A stretch of 64,000 nucleotides of DNA from Actinomadura madurae (lineage in GTDB: Bacteria; Actinomycetota; Actinomycetes; Streptosporangiales; Streptosporangiaceae), in contig NZ_FOVH01000019.1 in NCBI RefSeq assembly GCF_900115095.1, positions 124,001 through 188,000 on the forward strand, written 5' to 3'. Both the position numbers and the translations under genes were made by a program. Every line of letters starts with the position of its first letter. Position 1 is the first letter of the stretch. Below are positions 1-8,396 of this stretch, one piece after another. A model generated the notes under the pieces. The model did no database searches and was not told where the DNA came from. It saw nothing but the letters and a program-made list of their open reading frames with translations.

Positions 1-1
1 C

Positions 2-457
2 GTGCGGTACGGGTTCGGCGCGACGACGTTCATCGTGTCCGGGCGGATCGGGTCCTTCAACGCGTGGGACGACGGCCCGCGCAAGCCGCTGATGACGGCC
101 GACCAGATCCGGATGGTCGCCGACGCCGGCATGGAGATCGCCTCGCACGGCCGCCACCACGTCTCCCTCCCGGCCACCGACGAGACCGAGCTGCGCGAGG
201 AGCTGGAGGAGAGCCGCGCCGTCCTGGAGGACCTCATCGACGGCCCGGTGACCGGCTTCGCCTACCCCTACGGGCACGCCACCGCCCGCGAGGCCGAGGC
301 CGTGCGCGCCGCCGGGTACGACTACGCCTGCGACATCAGCCCCGAGCAGCCGGGACGGCACGCGCTCGCCCGCACCTACATCGGCGACCGGGACGGCCCC
401 CTGCGGCTGCGCGTCAAGCTCGTCCGCCACGAACTGCGCCGGCGGAGGCGCGTGTGA
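2..457 (+). CDS. Polysaccharide deacetylase (NodB-type), 5'-truncated by window edge
   Basis: Carbohydrate esterase family 4-like enzyme that would remove acetyl (or similar) groups from a surface polysaccharide or its lipid-linked precursor. Only the last ~151 codons are visible; the frame is open to the window edge, so the true start lies upstream. What is seen: the SHGRHH segment (the H-S/T/G-x-x-x-H metal-binding motif 2 of NodB domains), FAYPYGHAT (equivalent of the R-x-P-[FY] motif 3) and a GYDYACD strand near the C-terminus. It ends with a GTGA overlap with the following glycosyltransferase, so the two are translationally coupled and part of the exopolysaccharide operon. The catalytic Asp motif expected near the N-terminus is outside the window, so activity cannot be judged. 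Confidence 0.85.
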   Translation: MRYGFGATTFIVSGRIGSFNAWDDGPRKPLMTADQIRMVADAGMEIASHGRHHVSLPATDETELREELEESRAVLEDLIDGPVTGFAYPYGHATAREAEAVRAAGYDYACDISPEQPGRHALARTYIGDRDGPLRLRVKLVRHELRRRRRV

Positions 458-1587
458 CCAGGGTCCTGCACGTCATCACCGGGCTGGAGCACGGCGGCGC
501 CGAACGCCAGCTCGTGCTGCTGCTGCGCCACCTGCCGGTGGCCTGCGAGGTCGCCACCCTGACCCGGACCGGCACGCTCGGCGCGGAGATCCGCCGGTCG
601 GGCGTCCCCGTGCACGAGATCGGGATGCGCGGCAACCGGGACCTCGCCGCGCTGCCCCGGCTCGCCCGGCTGATCCGGCGCGGGCGGTACGACGTCGTCC
701 ACACGCACCTGTACCGGGCGTGCGTGTACGGCCGGATCGCCGCCCGCATGGCCGGCGTGCCCCGCGTCATCGCCACCGAGCACTCCCTCGGCGACGGCCA
801 CATCGAGGGACGGCCGACGACCCGCGGCGTCCGGGCGCTCTACCGGGCGACCGAGCGGCTCGGGTCCGCGACGGTCGCGGTGTCGCCCGCCGTCGCGGCC
901 CGGCTGCGCGGCTGGGGCGTGCCGCCCGGCCGGATCGCCGTCATCCCGAACGGCATCGACGCGGCCGCGTTCGCGTTCGACGCCGCCCGCCGCGCCGCGA
1001 CCCGCCGCCGCCTCGGGATCGGCCCGGCCGAGCCCGTCGTCGGCGCGCTCGGCCGGCTCGTCCCGACCAAGCGCTTCGACCTGCTGATCGAGGCGGTCGC
1101 GCGGCTCGGCGGCGTCCGGCTGCTGCTGGTCGGCGCGGGCCCGGAGCGGGTGGCGCTGGAACGGCTGGCGCGCGACCCGCGCGTCGCCGGCCGCGTGATC
1201 TTCGCCGGGGGGACGTCGGACGTCGCGGGCGCCCTCGCCGCGATGGACGTCCTCGCCGCCCCGTCCGTCCAGGAGACGTTCGGCCTCGGCGTGCTGGAGG
1301 CGCTCGCCGCCGGGCTCCCCGTCCGCTACACGGTCTGCCCCGCCCTCGACGGCCTCCCGCCCGGCGCCGCCCCGCAGGCCCGCCGGCTCCCCACCGACGC
1401 CGGGATCTGGAGCGCCGAGCTCGCCCGCGTCCTGCGCGCCCCCCGCGACCGCACCCGCGTGCCGCCGGCCGTCGCCCGGTACGCCATCGCCGAGCGCGCC
1501 GCCGAGCTCGCCCGGCTCTACCGCCCCGAGCCGCCCGTCCGCGGAGCCGCACCGATACGAGAAAGGGTTCGTGATGCCGCCACGTGA
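454..1587 (+). CDS. Glycosyltransferase family 4 (GT-B fold)
   Basis: Transfers a sugar from a nucleotide sugar to a growing glycan on the cytosolic membrane face. I place the start at the GTG overlapping the deacetylase stop; upstream in-frame sequence is antisense-type Arg/Pro-rich and not coding. About 377 residues, a normal GT4 size. The N-terminal domain shows RVLHVITGLEHGGAERQ (glycine-rich acceptor loop of GT4), then VIPNGID between the two Rossmann domains, and the donor-site E-x7-E motif in ETFGLGVLEALAAGLPV. After that the usual nucleotide-binding end is a CPALDGLP loop followed by a short helical tail. The downstream Wzz-like gene starts inside its 3' end (ATG 1574), continuing the coupled operon. 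Sugar specificity cannot be read from sequence. Confidence 0.93.
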   Translation: MTRVLHVITGLEHGGAERQLVLLLRHLPVACEVATLTRTGTLGAEIRRSGVPVHEIGMRGNRDLAALPRLARLIRRGRYDVVHTHLYRACVYGRIAARMAGVPRVIATEHSLGDGHIEGRPTTRGVRALYRATERLGSATVAVSPAVAARLRGWGVPPGRIAVIPNGIDAAAFAFDAARRAATRRRLGIGPAEPVVGALGRLVPTKRFDLLIEAVARLGGVRLLLVGAGPERVALERLARDPRVAGRVIFAGGTSDVAGALAAMDVLAAPSVQETFGLGVLEALAAGLPVRYTVCPALDGLPPGAAPQARRLPTDAGIWSAELARVLRAPRDRTRVPPAVARYAIAERAAELARLYRPEPPVRGAAPIRERVRDAAT

Positions 1588-2272
1588 CGCCGACAGGAAG
1601 CCTGAGACCGGGGGGCGGGCCGGGACCGCCCGGCGCCTGCGCGGCCGGCTCGCCGCGCTCGCCCGGCGCGCCGGCCCGTCCGCCGCGCTCGTGCTCGCCG
1701 GAGGGCTCGGCGGCCTCGGCTACGCCCTGTTCACGCCCAGCACCTACACCGCGACGTCGTTCGTCATGGTCGTGGACGAGCGCGACGGCGGCGCCGGCCC
1801 GGCGGCGGTCAGCTTCGCGCAGGCCTTCGGGCGGCTCGCGCCGCTCCCGGAGACGCTCCAGTACTCCTCGATCCCGCTGCCCAAGGGCGCGGCGGGCGCC
1901 ACCCGCGAGCACATCCAGGCGTCCACCTCGCCGGACACGCCGCTGATCCGGCTGGCCGGCAGCGCCCGGACGCCCCGCGACGCCGCCGCGTACGCCAACG
2001 CCGCCGCCGACGCCCTCGTCCGGTACGGCAAGACCCACCACGCCGAGACGGGCGTCCGCGTCGCGCTGATGAACCTCGCCACGCGGCCTGCCGAGCCCTC
2101 GTCGCCGAACCTGCCGCTCGGCGTCGCCGTCGGCACCGCGTCCGGGGTCCTGCTCGCCGGGCTCGGCGCCGCCCTCGGCGGCGGGCGCCGCGGGCGGGTC
2201 CGCGAGCGCGCGGAAACACGTCCCGCCACCGCGCCGGGTCCCGCGGCCGAGCGGGCGGAGGTGGGCTCGTGA
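1574..2272 (+). CDS. Wzz/chain-length-determinant-like membrane protein
   Basis: About 232 residues with two hydrophobic segments, one near residues 35-55 (LVLAGGLGGLGYALF) and one near 180-205 (GVAVGTASGVLLAGLGAALGG), enclosing an extracytoplasmic region of ~125 residues. This two-TM hairpin with a YTATSFVMVVDE strand after TM1 and an ASTSPDTPLIRLAGSA strand is the layout of Wzz/polysaccharide co-polymerase (or capsular YveK-type) proteins, which set polymer chain length or couple to export. No Walker ATPase domain or tyrosine-rich tail is present, so it is not a full BY-kinase. ATG 1574 is preferred over GTG 1571 because GAAAGGG sits 6 nt upstream. Overlaps genes on both sides by a few bases, so it belongs to the same transcript. 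Family call rests on topology and weak motif memory. Confidence 0.7.
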   Translation: MPPRDADRKPETGGRAGTARRLRGRLAALARRAGPSAALVLAGGLGGLGYALFTPSTYTATSFVMVVDERDGGAGPAAVSFAQAFGRLAPLPETLQYSSIPLPKGAAGATREHIQASTSPDTPLIRLAGSARTPRDAAAYANAAADALVRYGKTHHAETGVRVALMNLATRPAEPSSPNLPLGVAVGTASGVLLAGLGAALGGGRRGRVRERAETRPATAPGPAAERAEVGS

Positions 2273-3399
2273 CCGCGATCGCCCCACCGTCGCCGGTCGA
2301 CGCCCCGGCCGCCGAGTGGTCCGCCGAGGTGCACCGGGACGAGCAGTCCCTGGTCGGCCTCGCCGGCGAGCTGCGCGACCTCTACGACCGCAGCCCGGCC
2401 GCCACGCCCTTCCAGACGTACGAGTGGTTCAGGTCGTGGTGGGGCTGGTACGGGACGCGCGGGCGGCTCCGCCTCGTCACCGTCCGCCACCGGGGCCGGC
2501 TCGTCGCGGCGGCGCCGCTGATGGCGGCCACCCGGCACGGGTTCCCGGTGCTCGTCCCGCTCGCGGCGGAGCAGAGCGACTTCACCGACTTCCTCCTCGA
2601 CCCCGTCTACGCGGACGGCGCCGTCCGGCACCTCACCCGGGCGCTGCTGGACGAGCGCGGATGGTGCGCGCTCGACCTCCGCGAGGTGCGGCCCCGCTCG
2701 GCCGCCCACCTGGTCGCCGACCGGTGGCCGCGGCGGGCCTGGCGGACGCCGTCGTCGGTCTGCCTCGAACTGCCCGCGACCGACATCGACGACGTGCTCG
2801 GACGGCTGCCGCGCCGCACCGCCGGCAAGATGCGCGCCAAGCTCCGCAAGATCGACGTGCGCGGCATCACGGTGGAGAGCGTCCCGGCGGAGCGGGCCTC
2901 GGACGCCGTCCACGCGCTGCTGGACCTGCACCTCTGGCAGTGGGAGGGCCGCCCGGTCAACCCCGAGCACACGCGCGACCGGTTCCGCCGCCACCTGGCC
3001 GAGGCGGCGGACGGGATGGTCCGCGACGGGCGCGCCGCCGTCCTGCAGTACCGGTGGGACGGGCGGCTCGTCGCCAGCGACCTCCTCCTCATCGGCCACC
3101 GGTACGTCGGCGCCTACCTGTACGGCGCGATCCCCGACCTGCGGTCCTGCCTCGACGTCACGCTGATGATGCTGCGCCAGGACCTCGCGCTCGCCCGCGA
3201 GCGCCACCGGCAGGGCGTCAGCCTGCTGCGCGGCGACGAGCCCTACAAGCTGAAATGGCGGCCGGCGCCGGTCCGCAACGAGCGGATCATCCTCGGCAGG
3301 TCCGCGCCCGCCGCCGCGTTCGCCGGGCTCGCCCGCGCCCGCGCGCACCTGTCGGAGCGGCGGCACGCGGGGGACGGCCGGCCCGCTGGCGATGGCTGA
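2269..3399 (+). CDS. FemAB/CelD-like GNAT-fold acyl- or aminoacyl-transferase
   Basis: About 376 residues. The N-terminal YEWFRSWWGWYG and the LRLVTVRHRGRLVAAAPL strand-turn, and the C-terminal GVSLLRGDEPYKLKW, are typical of the GNAT/FemAB-like proteins found in polysaccharide loci (BcsL/CelD family), which acylate or aminoacylate sugars. The C-terminal domain (roughly residues 170-340) carries the GNAT core with QYRWDGRLVASDLLLIG. Starts at GTG 2269, sharing four bases with the previous stop, and its end overlaps the next glycosyltransferase start (3392), so the operon is continuous. In this context it probably decorates a sugar with an acyl or amino-acid group. The exact donor (acyl-CoA versus aminoacyl-tRNA) is undetermined. 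Confidence 0.75.
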   Translation: MTAIAPPSPVDAPAAEWSAEVHRDEQSLVGLAGELRDLYDRSPAATPFQTYEWFRSWWGWYGTRGRLRLVTVRHRGRLVAAAPLMAATRHGFPVLVPLAAEQSDFTDFLLDPVYADGAVRHLTRALLDERGWCALDLREVRPRSAAHLVADRWPRRAWRTPSSVCLELPATDIDDVLGRLPRRTAGKMRAKLRKIDVRGITVESVPAERASDAVHALLDLHLWQWEGRPVNPEHTRDRFRRHLAEAADGMVRDGRAAVLQYRWDGRLVASDLLLIGHRYVGAYLYGAIPDLRSCLDVTLMMLRQDLALARERHRQGVSLLRGDEPYKLKWRPAPVRNERIILGRSAPAAAFAGLARARAHLSERRHAGDGRPAGDG

Positions 3400-4687
3400 C
3401 CGGGAGGCGCGCGGCCCGCTGCGGGTCCTGCACGTCAGCCAGCCGAACGGCGGCGGGGTCGCCGTCTACGTCGGGCAGGCGGCCGGCGACCAGCGCAGGC
3501 GCGGCTGGGAGGTGGCGGTCGCCTGCCCCCGCGGCGGCGACCTGCCGGAACGGTGCGCGGCGGCCGGCGTCCCCTGGTTCCCGTGGGACGCCGGCCGCGC
3601 TCCCGGCCCCCGCACGCTGCTGGAGGCGCGCAGCCTCCGCCGCCTGGTGGCGACCTTCGCCCCGGACGTCGTGCACCTGCACTCCGCGAAGGCGGGTCTG
3701 GCCGGGCGGCTGCCGCGCCGCCCGCGCGGCACGCCGACGATCTTCCAGCCGCACGGCTGGTCCTGGCTCGCCGCGACCGGGCGGCAGGAGGCCCCCAGCC
3801 GGCTGTGGGAGCGGCTCGCGGCCCGCTGGACCGACGCCCTCGTCTGCGTCGGCATCGGCGAGCTCCAGGAGGGCATGCGCGCGGGCGTGCGCGGGGAGTA
3901 CCGGGTCGTCCGCAACGGCGTCGACCGCCGCCGGTTCCGGCCCGCCGACGGCGCCGCCCGGCTGGCCGCCCGCGCCCGGCTCGGGCTGCCCGCGACCGTC
4001 CCGCTCGCCGTCTGCGTCGGCCGCCTGACCAGGCAGAAAGGGCAGGACGTCCTGCTCGCGGCCTGGCCGGAGGTCACCGCCCGGTGCCCGTCCGCGCGGC
4101 TCGCCGTCGTCGGGGACGGCGAGGACCTCGACGCCCTGCGCGGCGAGGCGGTCGCCGGGGTGTCCCTCGTCCCGGCCGTCGACGATCCGCGCGACTGGCT
4201 CGCGGCGTCGAACGTCGTCGTGCTGCCGTCGCGGTGGGAGGGGCTGCCGCTCACCGCGCTGGAGGCGTTCGCCACCGGACGCCCCCTCATCGGGACGGAC
4301 GTCCCCGGCATCACCGAGCTGCTCCGGCCCGGTCTCGGCGCGCTCGTTCCCGCCGAGGACCCCGCCGCGCTCGCCGCGGAGGTGGCCGCGCGGCTGCTGT
4401 CCCCCGGCATCGCCGAACGGGAGGGGCTGGCGGCGGCGTCCGCGGCCGAGGCCTATGACGTCTCCGGGACGGTGGCGCTCCTCGCCGCCGTCACCCGCGA
4501 CGTGGCCGGGGCCGGCGGCGCCCCGGACGAGCCCACCGCCGGGACGCGGGCGGTGGCCGGCGGCTCCGGCCATCCGGGCCTCGCCGGCGTCGGCGCCGGC
4601 GCCTTCCAGGCCGGGGACGGCGCCGGGACGAACGGCCCGGACGGGGACGGCGGCGGAGCCGTCACGCCGCCGAACAGCTCCCGGTAG
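3392..4687 (+). CDS. Glycosyltransferase family 4 with unusual Gly/Ala-rich C-terminal tail
   Basis: Second GT4 of the locus, 431 residues. RVLHVSQPNGGGVAVYV is the N-terminal glycine loop, VVHLHSAKAGLAGR and VVRNGVDRRRF the domain linker, VCVGRLTRQKGQD the donor-domain entry and SRWEGLPLTALEAFATGRP the E-x7-E nucleotide-sugar site. The recognisable fold ends near residue 370 (DVSGTVALLAAV). The remaining ~60 residues are low-complexity Gly/Ala/Pro and lie over the 3' end of the convergent GH26 gene, so this gene overlaps its neighbour by 235 nt. Either the tail is real, or a stop has been lost by mutation or a base-calling error in this GC-rich stretch. ATG start overlaps the previous gene by 8 nt. 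Confidence 0.9.
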   Translation: MADREARGPLRVLHVSQPNGGGVAVYVGQAAGDQRRRGWEVAVACPRGGDLPERCAAAGVPWFPWDAGRAPGPRTLLEARSLRRLVATFAPDVVHLHSAKAGLAGRLPRRPRGTPTIFQPHGWSWLAATGRQEAPSRLWERLAARWTDALVCVGIGELQEGMRAGVRGEYRVVRNGVDRRRFRPADGAARLAARARLGLPATVPLAVCVGRLTRQKGQDVLLAAWPEVTARCPSARLAVVGDGEDLDALRGEAVAGVSLVPAVDDPRDWLAASNVVVLPSRWEGLPLTALEAFATGRPLIGTDVPGITELLRPGLGALVPAEDPAALAAEVAARLLSPGIAEREGLAAASAAEAYDVSGTVALLAAVTRDVAGAGGAPDEPTAGTRAVAGGSGHPGLAGVGAGAFQAGDGAGTNGPDGDGGGAVTPPNSSR

Positions 4688-5694
4688 GCGGCGGCCGAGC
4701 GCGGATTGCCGCCGCACGACCAGACGCCGTGCGGGCAGTAATCCGTGATCGACTGGTAGGCGACGTCGTGCGACATGATCCAGTCATGCATTCCGTGGAC
4801 ATATTCCGGGTTGTCGGAATTGCGGAACAGCCCCCATTCGGGGAACGAGATGGGCTTGCCGTGCGCGGCGGCGAAATCCGCGTGGTCGCGCAGTCCGTAA
4901 GGCTCGTCCACGAAACTTTGGAAGGACTTTCCCGCCGGCTGGTCGTAACTGTCCGATCCGATGATGTCGACGACGTCGTCGCCCGGATAGCATTGCGTCC
5001 ACGGAATCGCGTCCCGCCCCCGAGACGGCGCGAAGTCGAAACGCAGGCGCGTGCCCGGGACGCCGCGCATCGCGGCGACGATCCGCCGCCAGTAGGTCTT
5101 CCACGCCTCCGGATCGGGCGCGCACCGGCCGGCGTAGGCCTCCCCGTTCATCTCCCAGCCGGGGACGAGGACCGCGTCGCCCGCGCCGGCCGACACCAGC
5201 CGCCGCGCGAGGGCCCGGTAGTGCCCGTCGAACACGCCCCGCGCCCCCGCGCGCAGCAGCGAGGCGAGCACCGGCCGCGGCAGCCACGTCTCGTTCGGGG
5301 CCATCATCGGGACGTTGACCACCAGCATCCGGCGGGGGTCGGCCTCCTTCCAGCGCGCCCACGCCGCCAGCAACTCGCGCGGCCCCTCGATGTCGTCCCA
5401 GTCGTCGCCCGGCAGGTAGGTGCGGCCGACGGTGACCGTGGAGCCGAGCCAGCGCTCGAACGGGCCCAGCCGGGCCACGCCCTCCCCGCCCGAGCCGAGA
5501 AAGGCCCCCAACGGCACGTAGGGCGCGGTTCTCTGGGCCGACCGGAGTTGCGGCCAGGTCGCGAATACCGGCGCGATCAGCGCGACCAGCATGACGGACG
5601 CGGCCAGAATGGGAGGGAGTGGACAAAAGCGCGATGCCCTTTTCCACTGGCGCCCGGAGTGGTGCCCGGCTGGATGGATAATGTCGCCGCTCAT
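4453..5694 (-). CDS. Membrane-anchored/secreted GH26-like endo-beta-mannanase
   Basis: Glycoside hydrolase, probably clan A family 26, acting outside the cell on beta-mannan-like chains. About 413 residues from ATG 5694. Residues ~25-47 form one hydrophobic segment (PPILAASVMLVALIAPVFA), a signal anchor or uncleaved signal. Catalytic candidates are visible: WEMNGE (acid/base Glu ~181) and FPEWGLF (nucleophile Glu ~286), with TYLPGDDWDD, FAPSRG and DIIGSDSYD as conserved barrel strands. The catalytic domain ends near residue 342 (YRELFGG); the last ~70 residues are Pro/Ala-rich and overlap the convergent glycosyltransferase. In an exopolysaccharide locus such hydrolases often trim or release the polymer. 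The start has only a weak ribosome site, so the N-terminus is provisional. It is divergent from the ATP-grasp gene with a 120-bp AT-richer spacer. Confidence 0.85.
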   Translation of the reverse strand: MSGDIIHPAGHHSGRQWKRASRFCPLPPILAASVMLVALIAPVFATWPQLRSAQRTAPYVPLGAFLGSGGEGVARLGPFERWLGSTVTVGRTYLPGDDWDDIEGPRELLAAWARWKEADPRRMLVVNVPMMAPNETWLPRPVLASLLRAGARGVFDGHYRALARRLVSAGAGDAVLVPGWEMNGEAYAGRCAPDPEAWKTYWRRIVAAMRGVPGTRLRFDFAPSRGRDAIPWTQCYPGDDVVDIIGSDSYDQPAGKSFQSFVDEPYGLRDHADFAAAHGKPISFPEWGLFRNSDNPEYVHGMHDWIMSHDVAYQSITDYCPHGVWSCGGNPRSAAAYRELFGGVTAPPPSPSGPFVPAPSPAWKAPAPTPARPGWPEPPATARVPAVGSSGAPPAPATSRVTAARSATVPETS

Positions 5695-5814
5695 GCGTAT
5701 CGTATGCCCTGGGACGTCCGCCGCGAAAAAGCCGCCGGAGCGGGCGATGGCAAAATTTACCACCGGGAAAGGGACGTCGTGCACCGCAATATGTGGAATC
5801 GAGCCTGAACGAAA

Positions 5815-7041
5815 ATGACGCGCCTCGATCCCGGCCTTCCCGTGCTGCTGCTGCGCACCGACCGCAACCCGCTCCACCACGGGACGCTCGCGGCGATCCG
5901 CAGCCTCGGCCGCGCCGGCGTCCCCGTGCACGCCATCCTCGAAGGCGACGCCAACCCCTCGTCCCGGTCCCGCTACCTGTCCCGCGCGCATCCCTGGGCG
6001 CCGCCCCCCGGACGCCCGGACGACCTGCTGGACCACCTGCGGGCGGTCGGCGAGCGGATCGGCCGGCGCGCGCTGCTCCTCCCGATGGACGACGCCGGGG
6101 CGATCTTCGTCGCGGAGCACGCGGCGCCGCTGGCGTCCCGCTTCGTCTTCCCCCGCCAGGACCCCGCCGTCCCCCGCGGCGTCGCCGACAAGGCCCGGCT
6201 GCTGGAGGCCTGCGAGCGGCACGGCGTCGCGTGCCCGCCGAGCCGCATGCCGCGGTCCGCGGCGGAGGTCGACGAGGCCGCCGCCGACCTCGGGCTGCCG
6301 CTGATCGCCAAGTGGGCGCGGCCGTGGCGGCTCCGCCCCGGCCTGCGCAGCACCACCCTGGTCCGGACGGCCGGCGAGCTGCACCGGCTGTTCGCCGCCA
6401 CCCGAGACCGCCGCCCGGACGACGCCTCCGGCGGCGGCGCGGGCCCGCTCATCCTGCAGCGGCGCATCCCGCCGTCCGGCGGCGACTGGTTCTTCCACGG
6501 GTACTTCGACGAGGACCTCGGCTGCCTGTTCGGCGGGGTCGGCCGCAAGCACCTGGCGCACCCGCCGCACGCCGGGCACACCGTCGCGGGCGAGTGGGTC
6601 GACGACCCGGCGCTCGAACGGCTCGCGGCGGGGATCGTCCGGCGTTTCGGCTGCCGCGGCCTGGTCGACCTCGACTTCCGGCTCGACGCCGAGCGCGGCG
6701 TCCACCACCTGCTGGACTTCAACCCGCGGATCGGCGCCCAGTTCCGGCTGTTCACCGACCGGACCGGGCTCGACCTCGCCCGAGTCCTGCACCTCGACCA
6801 GTCGGGGCGCCCCGTCCCGGCCGCGCGGCCGGCGCCCGGCCGCCACCTGCTGGTGGAGAACCACTACCTCCGGCGATCGGCGCGGCGCCCCCTGCCGCGC
6901 CCGAAGCACCTGCGGGAGACCCTCCGCCCGCTGAGAAGGGCCGACGAGCTCGCCTGGTACGCCGGCGACGACCTCCCGCCCTTCCTCGCCATGGGCCGGC
7001 AGAGCGCGCTCCGCGCGGTCGGGCGGCTCCGCACCGGGTAA
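5815..7041 (+). CDS. ATP-grasp carboxylate-amine ligase family protein
   Basis: 408 residues. N-terminal pre-ATP-grasp Rossmann-like region (LPVLLLRTDRNPLHHGTLAAIRSLGRAGVPVHAIL), then the ATP-binding domain with LPLIAKWARPW (Lys contacting ATP), and the metal/phosphate site HHLLDFNPRIGAQFRLF, the N-P-R signature of ATP-grasp ligases. These enzymes join a carboxylate to an amine through an acyl-phosphate. The related proteins in polysaccharide clusters are thought to attach amino acids or peptides, but no substrate is evident here. The C-terminal ~70 residues (RRADELAWYAGDDLPPFLAMGRQ) resemble the tail of the D-aspartate-ligase-like/YheC-like group. Directly followed (27 nt) by the FAD oxidoreductase, with which it likely forms an operon. 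Confidence 0.85.
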   Translation: MTRLDPGLPVLLLRTDRNPLHHGTLAAIRSLGRAGVPVHAILEGDANPSSRSRYLSRAHPWAPPPGRPDDLLDHLRAVGERIGRRALLLPMDDAGAIFVAEHAAPLASRFVFPRQDPAVPRGVADKARLLEACERHGVACPPSRMPRSAAEVDEAAADLGLPLIAKWARPWRLRPGLRSTTLVRTAGELHRLFAATRDRRPDDASGGGAGPLILQRRIPPSGGDWFFHGYFDEDLGCLFGGVGRKHLAHPPHAGHTVAGEWVDDPALERLAAGIVRRFGCRGLVDLDFRLDAERGVHHLLDFNPRIGAQFRLFTDRTGLDLARVLHLDQSGRPVPAARPAPGRHLLVENHYLRRSARRPLPRPKHLRETLRPLRRADELAWYAGDDLPPFLAMGRQSALRAVGRLRTG

Positions 7042-7068
7042 CACCACGAACACACGGGGGAATGGAAC

Positions 7069-8319
7069 ATGAGCGACTCGGCATGCGACGTCGTCATCGC
7101 CGGCGCCGGGCCCTACGGCCTGTCGACCGCCGCCCACCTGCGGTACCTCGGACTGGACGTCCGCGTCATCGGCGAGCCGATGCGCTTCTGGGACGCCAAC
7201 ATGCCGGAGGGCATGTACCTGAAGTCCGAGCCCTTCGCGTCCAGCCTGGGGGCGCCGCAGGAGGGCCTGCGCTTCATCGACCGCCACCGCGGCTGGCGGG
7301 TCGGGCACCCGATCCCCCTGGAGACCTTCGTCGAGTACGGGCGCTGGTTCGCCGCCGAGGCCGTCTCCGGCACCGAGGACGCCGAGGTCGTGAGCGTCGG
7401 GCGCGGCGGCCGCGGCGGGTTCGCCGTCGCGCTGTCCACGGGCGAGCGGATCGCCGCCCGGACCGTCGTGGTCGCCGTGGGCGTCGGGCCGTTCGCGCAC
7501 ATCCCGGACGAGCTGGAGGGCATGCCGTCCTGGCTCGTCTCGCACAGCAGCGCCCACAGCGACCTCGGCCTGTTCGCGGGCAAGGACGTCGCGGTCGTCG
7601 GCGCCGGGCAGTCCGCGCTGGAGACGGCGGTGCTGCTCGCCGACGCGGGCGCGCACCCGCACCTGCTGGCCCGCAGGCGCGAGCTCGACTGGAACACCGT
7701 CCCGGAGGAGCGCCGGTCCCGGCGCTCCGTGCTGCTGGAGGGACCGCGGTCCGGGCTCGGCACCGGGTACCGGACGTGGCTGTGGGCCGAGCGGCCGGGG
7801 ATCGTCCGGTACCTGCCGGAGCGGACCCGGCGGAAGATCGTCCGGGAGACGCTCCCGCCGGCGGGAGCGTGGTGGCTGCGCGACCGGCTCGACGACCGGA
7901 TCCGCGTCTCGACCGGCCGGCACCTGTCGAAGGCCGTCGAGCTGGACGACGGCGTCGCCCTCACCACCGTCGACCGGAACGGGCGGCGCCTCGTCACCGA
8001 GGCCGAGCACGTGATCGCCGCGACCGGGTTCGTCCCGGACGTGGAGCGGCTCCCGCTGCTCGCGCCCGAGCTGCGCGCCCGCATCAGGACCCGGGCGGGC
8101 GCGCCGGTCCTGTCCCGCGACTTCGAGGCGTCGGTGCCGGGCCTCTACTTCGCCGGGCTCGCCGCCGCGCTCACGTTCGGGCCGGTGATGCGGTTCGTGC
8201 ACGGCGCCGGGTTCGCGGCCGGGCGGATCGCGCACCACATCTCCCGGCGCGGGCCGCGCCCGAGCATGCCGCCCGTGCGGGCGGAGAGCGTCCCGGAGGC
8301 GGACGTACCCCGGCGGTAG
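7069..8319 (+). CDS. FAD/NAD(P)-dependent oxidoreductase (flavin monooxygenase-like)
   Basis: 416 residues with two dinucleotide-binding motifs: GAGPYG near residue 12 for FAD and VVGAGQSALE near residue 180 for NAD(P)H, and an ATG-type motif (IAATGFVPD) late in the protein. This two-motif plan is that of class B flavin monooxygenases and the L-lysine/L-ornithine N-hydroxylase-like group. MPEGMYLKSEPFASSLG at residues 45-60 is typical of the latter's actinobacterial relatives. Substrate unknown; genetic context suggests oxidation of an amino-acid or amine substituent used by the ATP-grasp partner, which is inference only. A good ribosome site (GGGGGAATGG) precedes ATG 7069. A strong hairpin follows at 8350-8392. 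Confidence 0.85.
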   Translation: MSDSACDVVIAGAGPYGLSTAAHLRYLGLDVRVIGEPMRFWDANMPEGMYLKSEPFASSLGAPQEGLRFIDRHRGWRVGHPIPLETFVEYGRWFAAEAVSGTEDAEVVSVGRGGRGGFAVALSTGERIAARTVVVAVGVGPFAHIPDELEGMPSWLVSHSSAHSDLGLFAGKDVAVVGAGQSALETAVLLADAGAHPHLLARRRELDWNTVPEERRSRRSVLLEGPRSGLGTGYRTWLWAERPGIVRYLPERTRRKIVRETLPPAGAWWLRDRLDDRIRVSTGRHLSKAVELDDGVALTTVDRNGRRLVTEAEHVIAATGFVPDVERLPLLAPELRARIRTRAGAPVLSRDFEASVPGLYFAGLAAALTFGPVMRFVHGAGFAAGRIAHHISRRGPRPSMPPVRAESVPEADVPRR

Positions 8320-8349
8320 GACATCGTCACCCGGCGGTCAAGGTTTGTC

Positions 8350-8392
8350 CCCCGGCCGGCGGCGCACCGCGGCGGTGCGGTGCCGGCCGGGG
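8350..8392. terminator. Bidirectional hairpin terminator between convergent genes
   Basis: A perfect 11-bp outer stem (CCCCGGCCGGC / GCCGGCCGGGG) encloses an inner 6-bp stem (GCACCG / CGGTGC). It lies between the 3' ends of the oxidoreductase (8319) and the convergent small gene (8397), where a shared terminator is expected. Confidence 0.65.
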
Positions 8393-8396
8393 CGGG

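Noticed and set aside
941..3366. Long minus-strand frames opposite the glycosyltransferase and Wzz/FemAB genes
   Set aside because: GC-rich DNA leaves antisense frames open; their composition (Arg, Gly, Pro, Ala) and lack of motifs mark them as shadows.
5695..8238. Very long minus-strand open frame continuing upstream of the GH26 gene
   Set aside because: It is antisense to the ATP-grasp and FAD oxidoreductase genes, Arg/Pro/Gly-rich and without domains; only the part from ATG 5694 down is a real protein.
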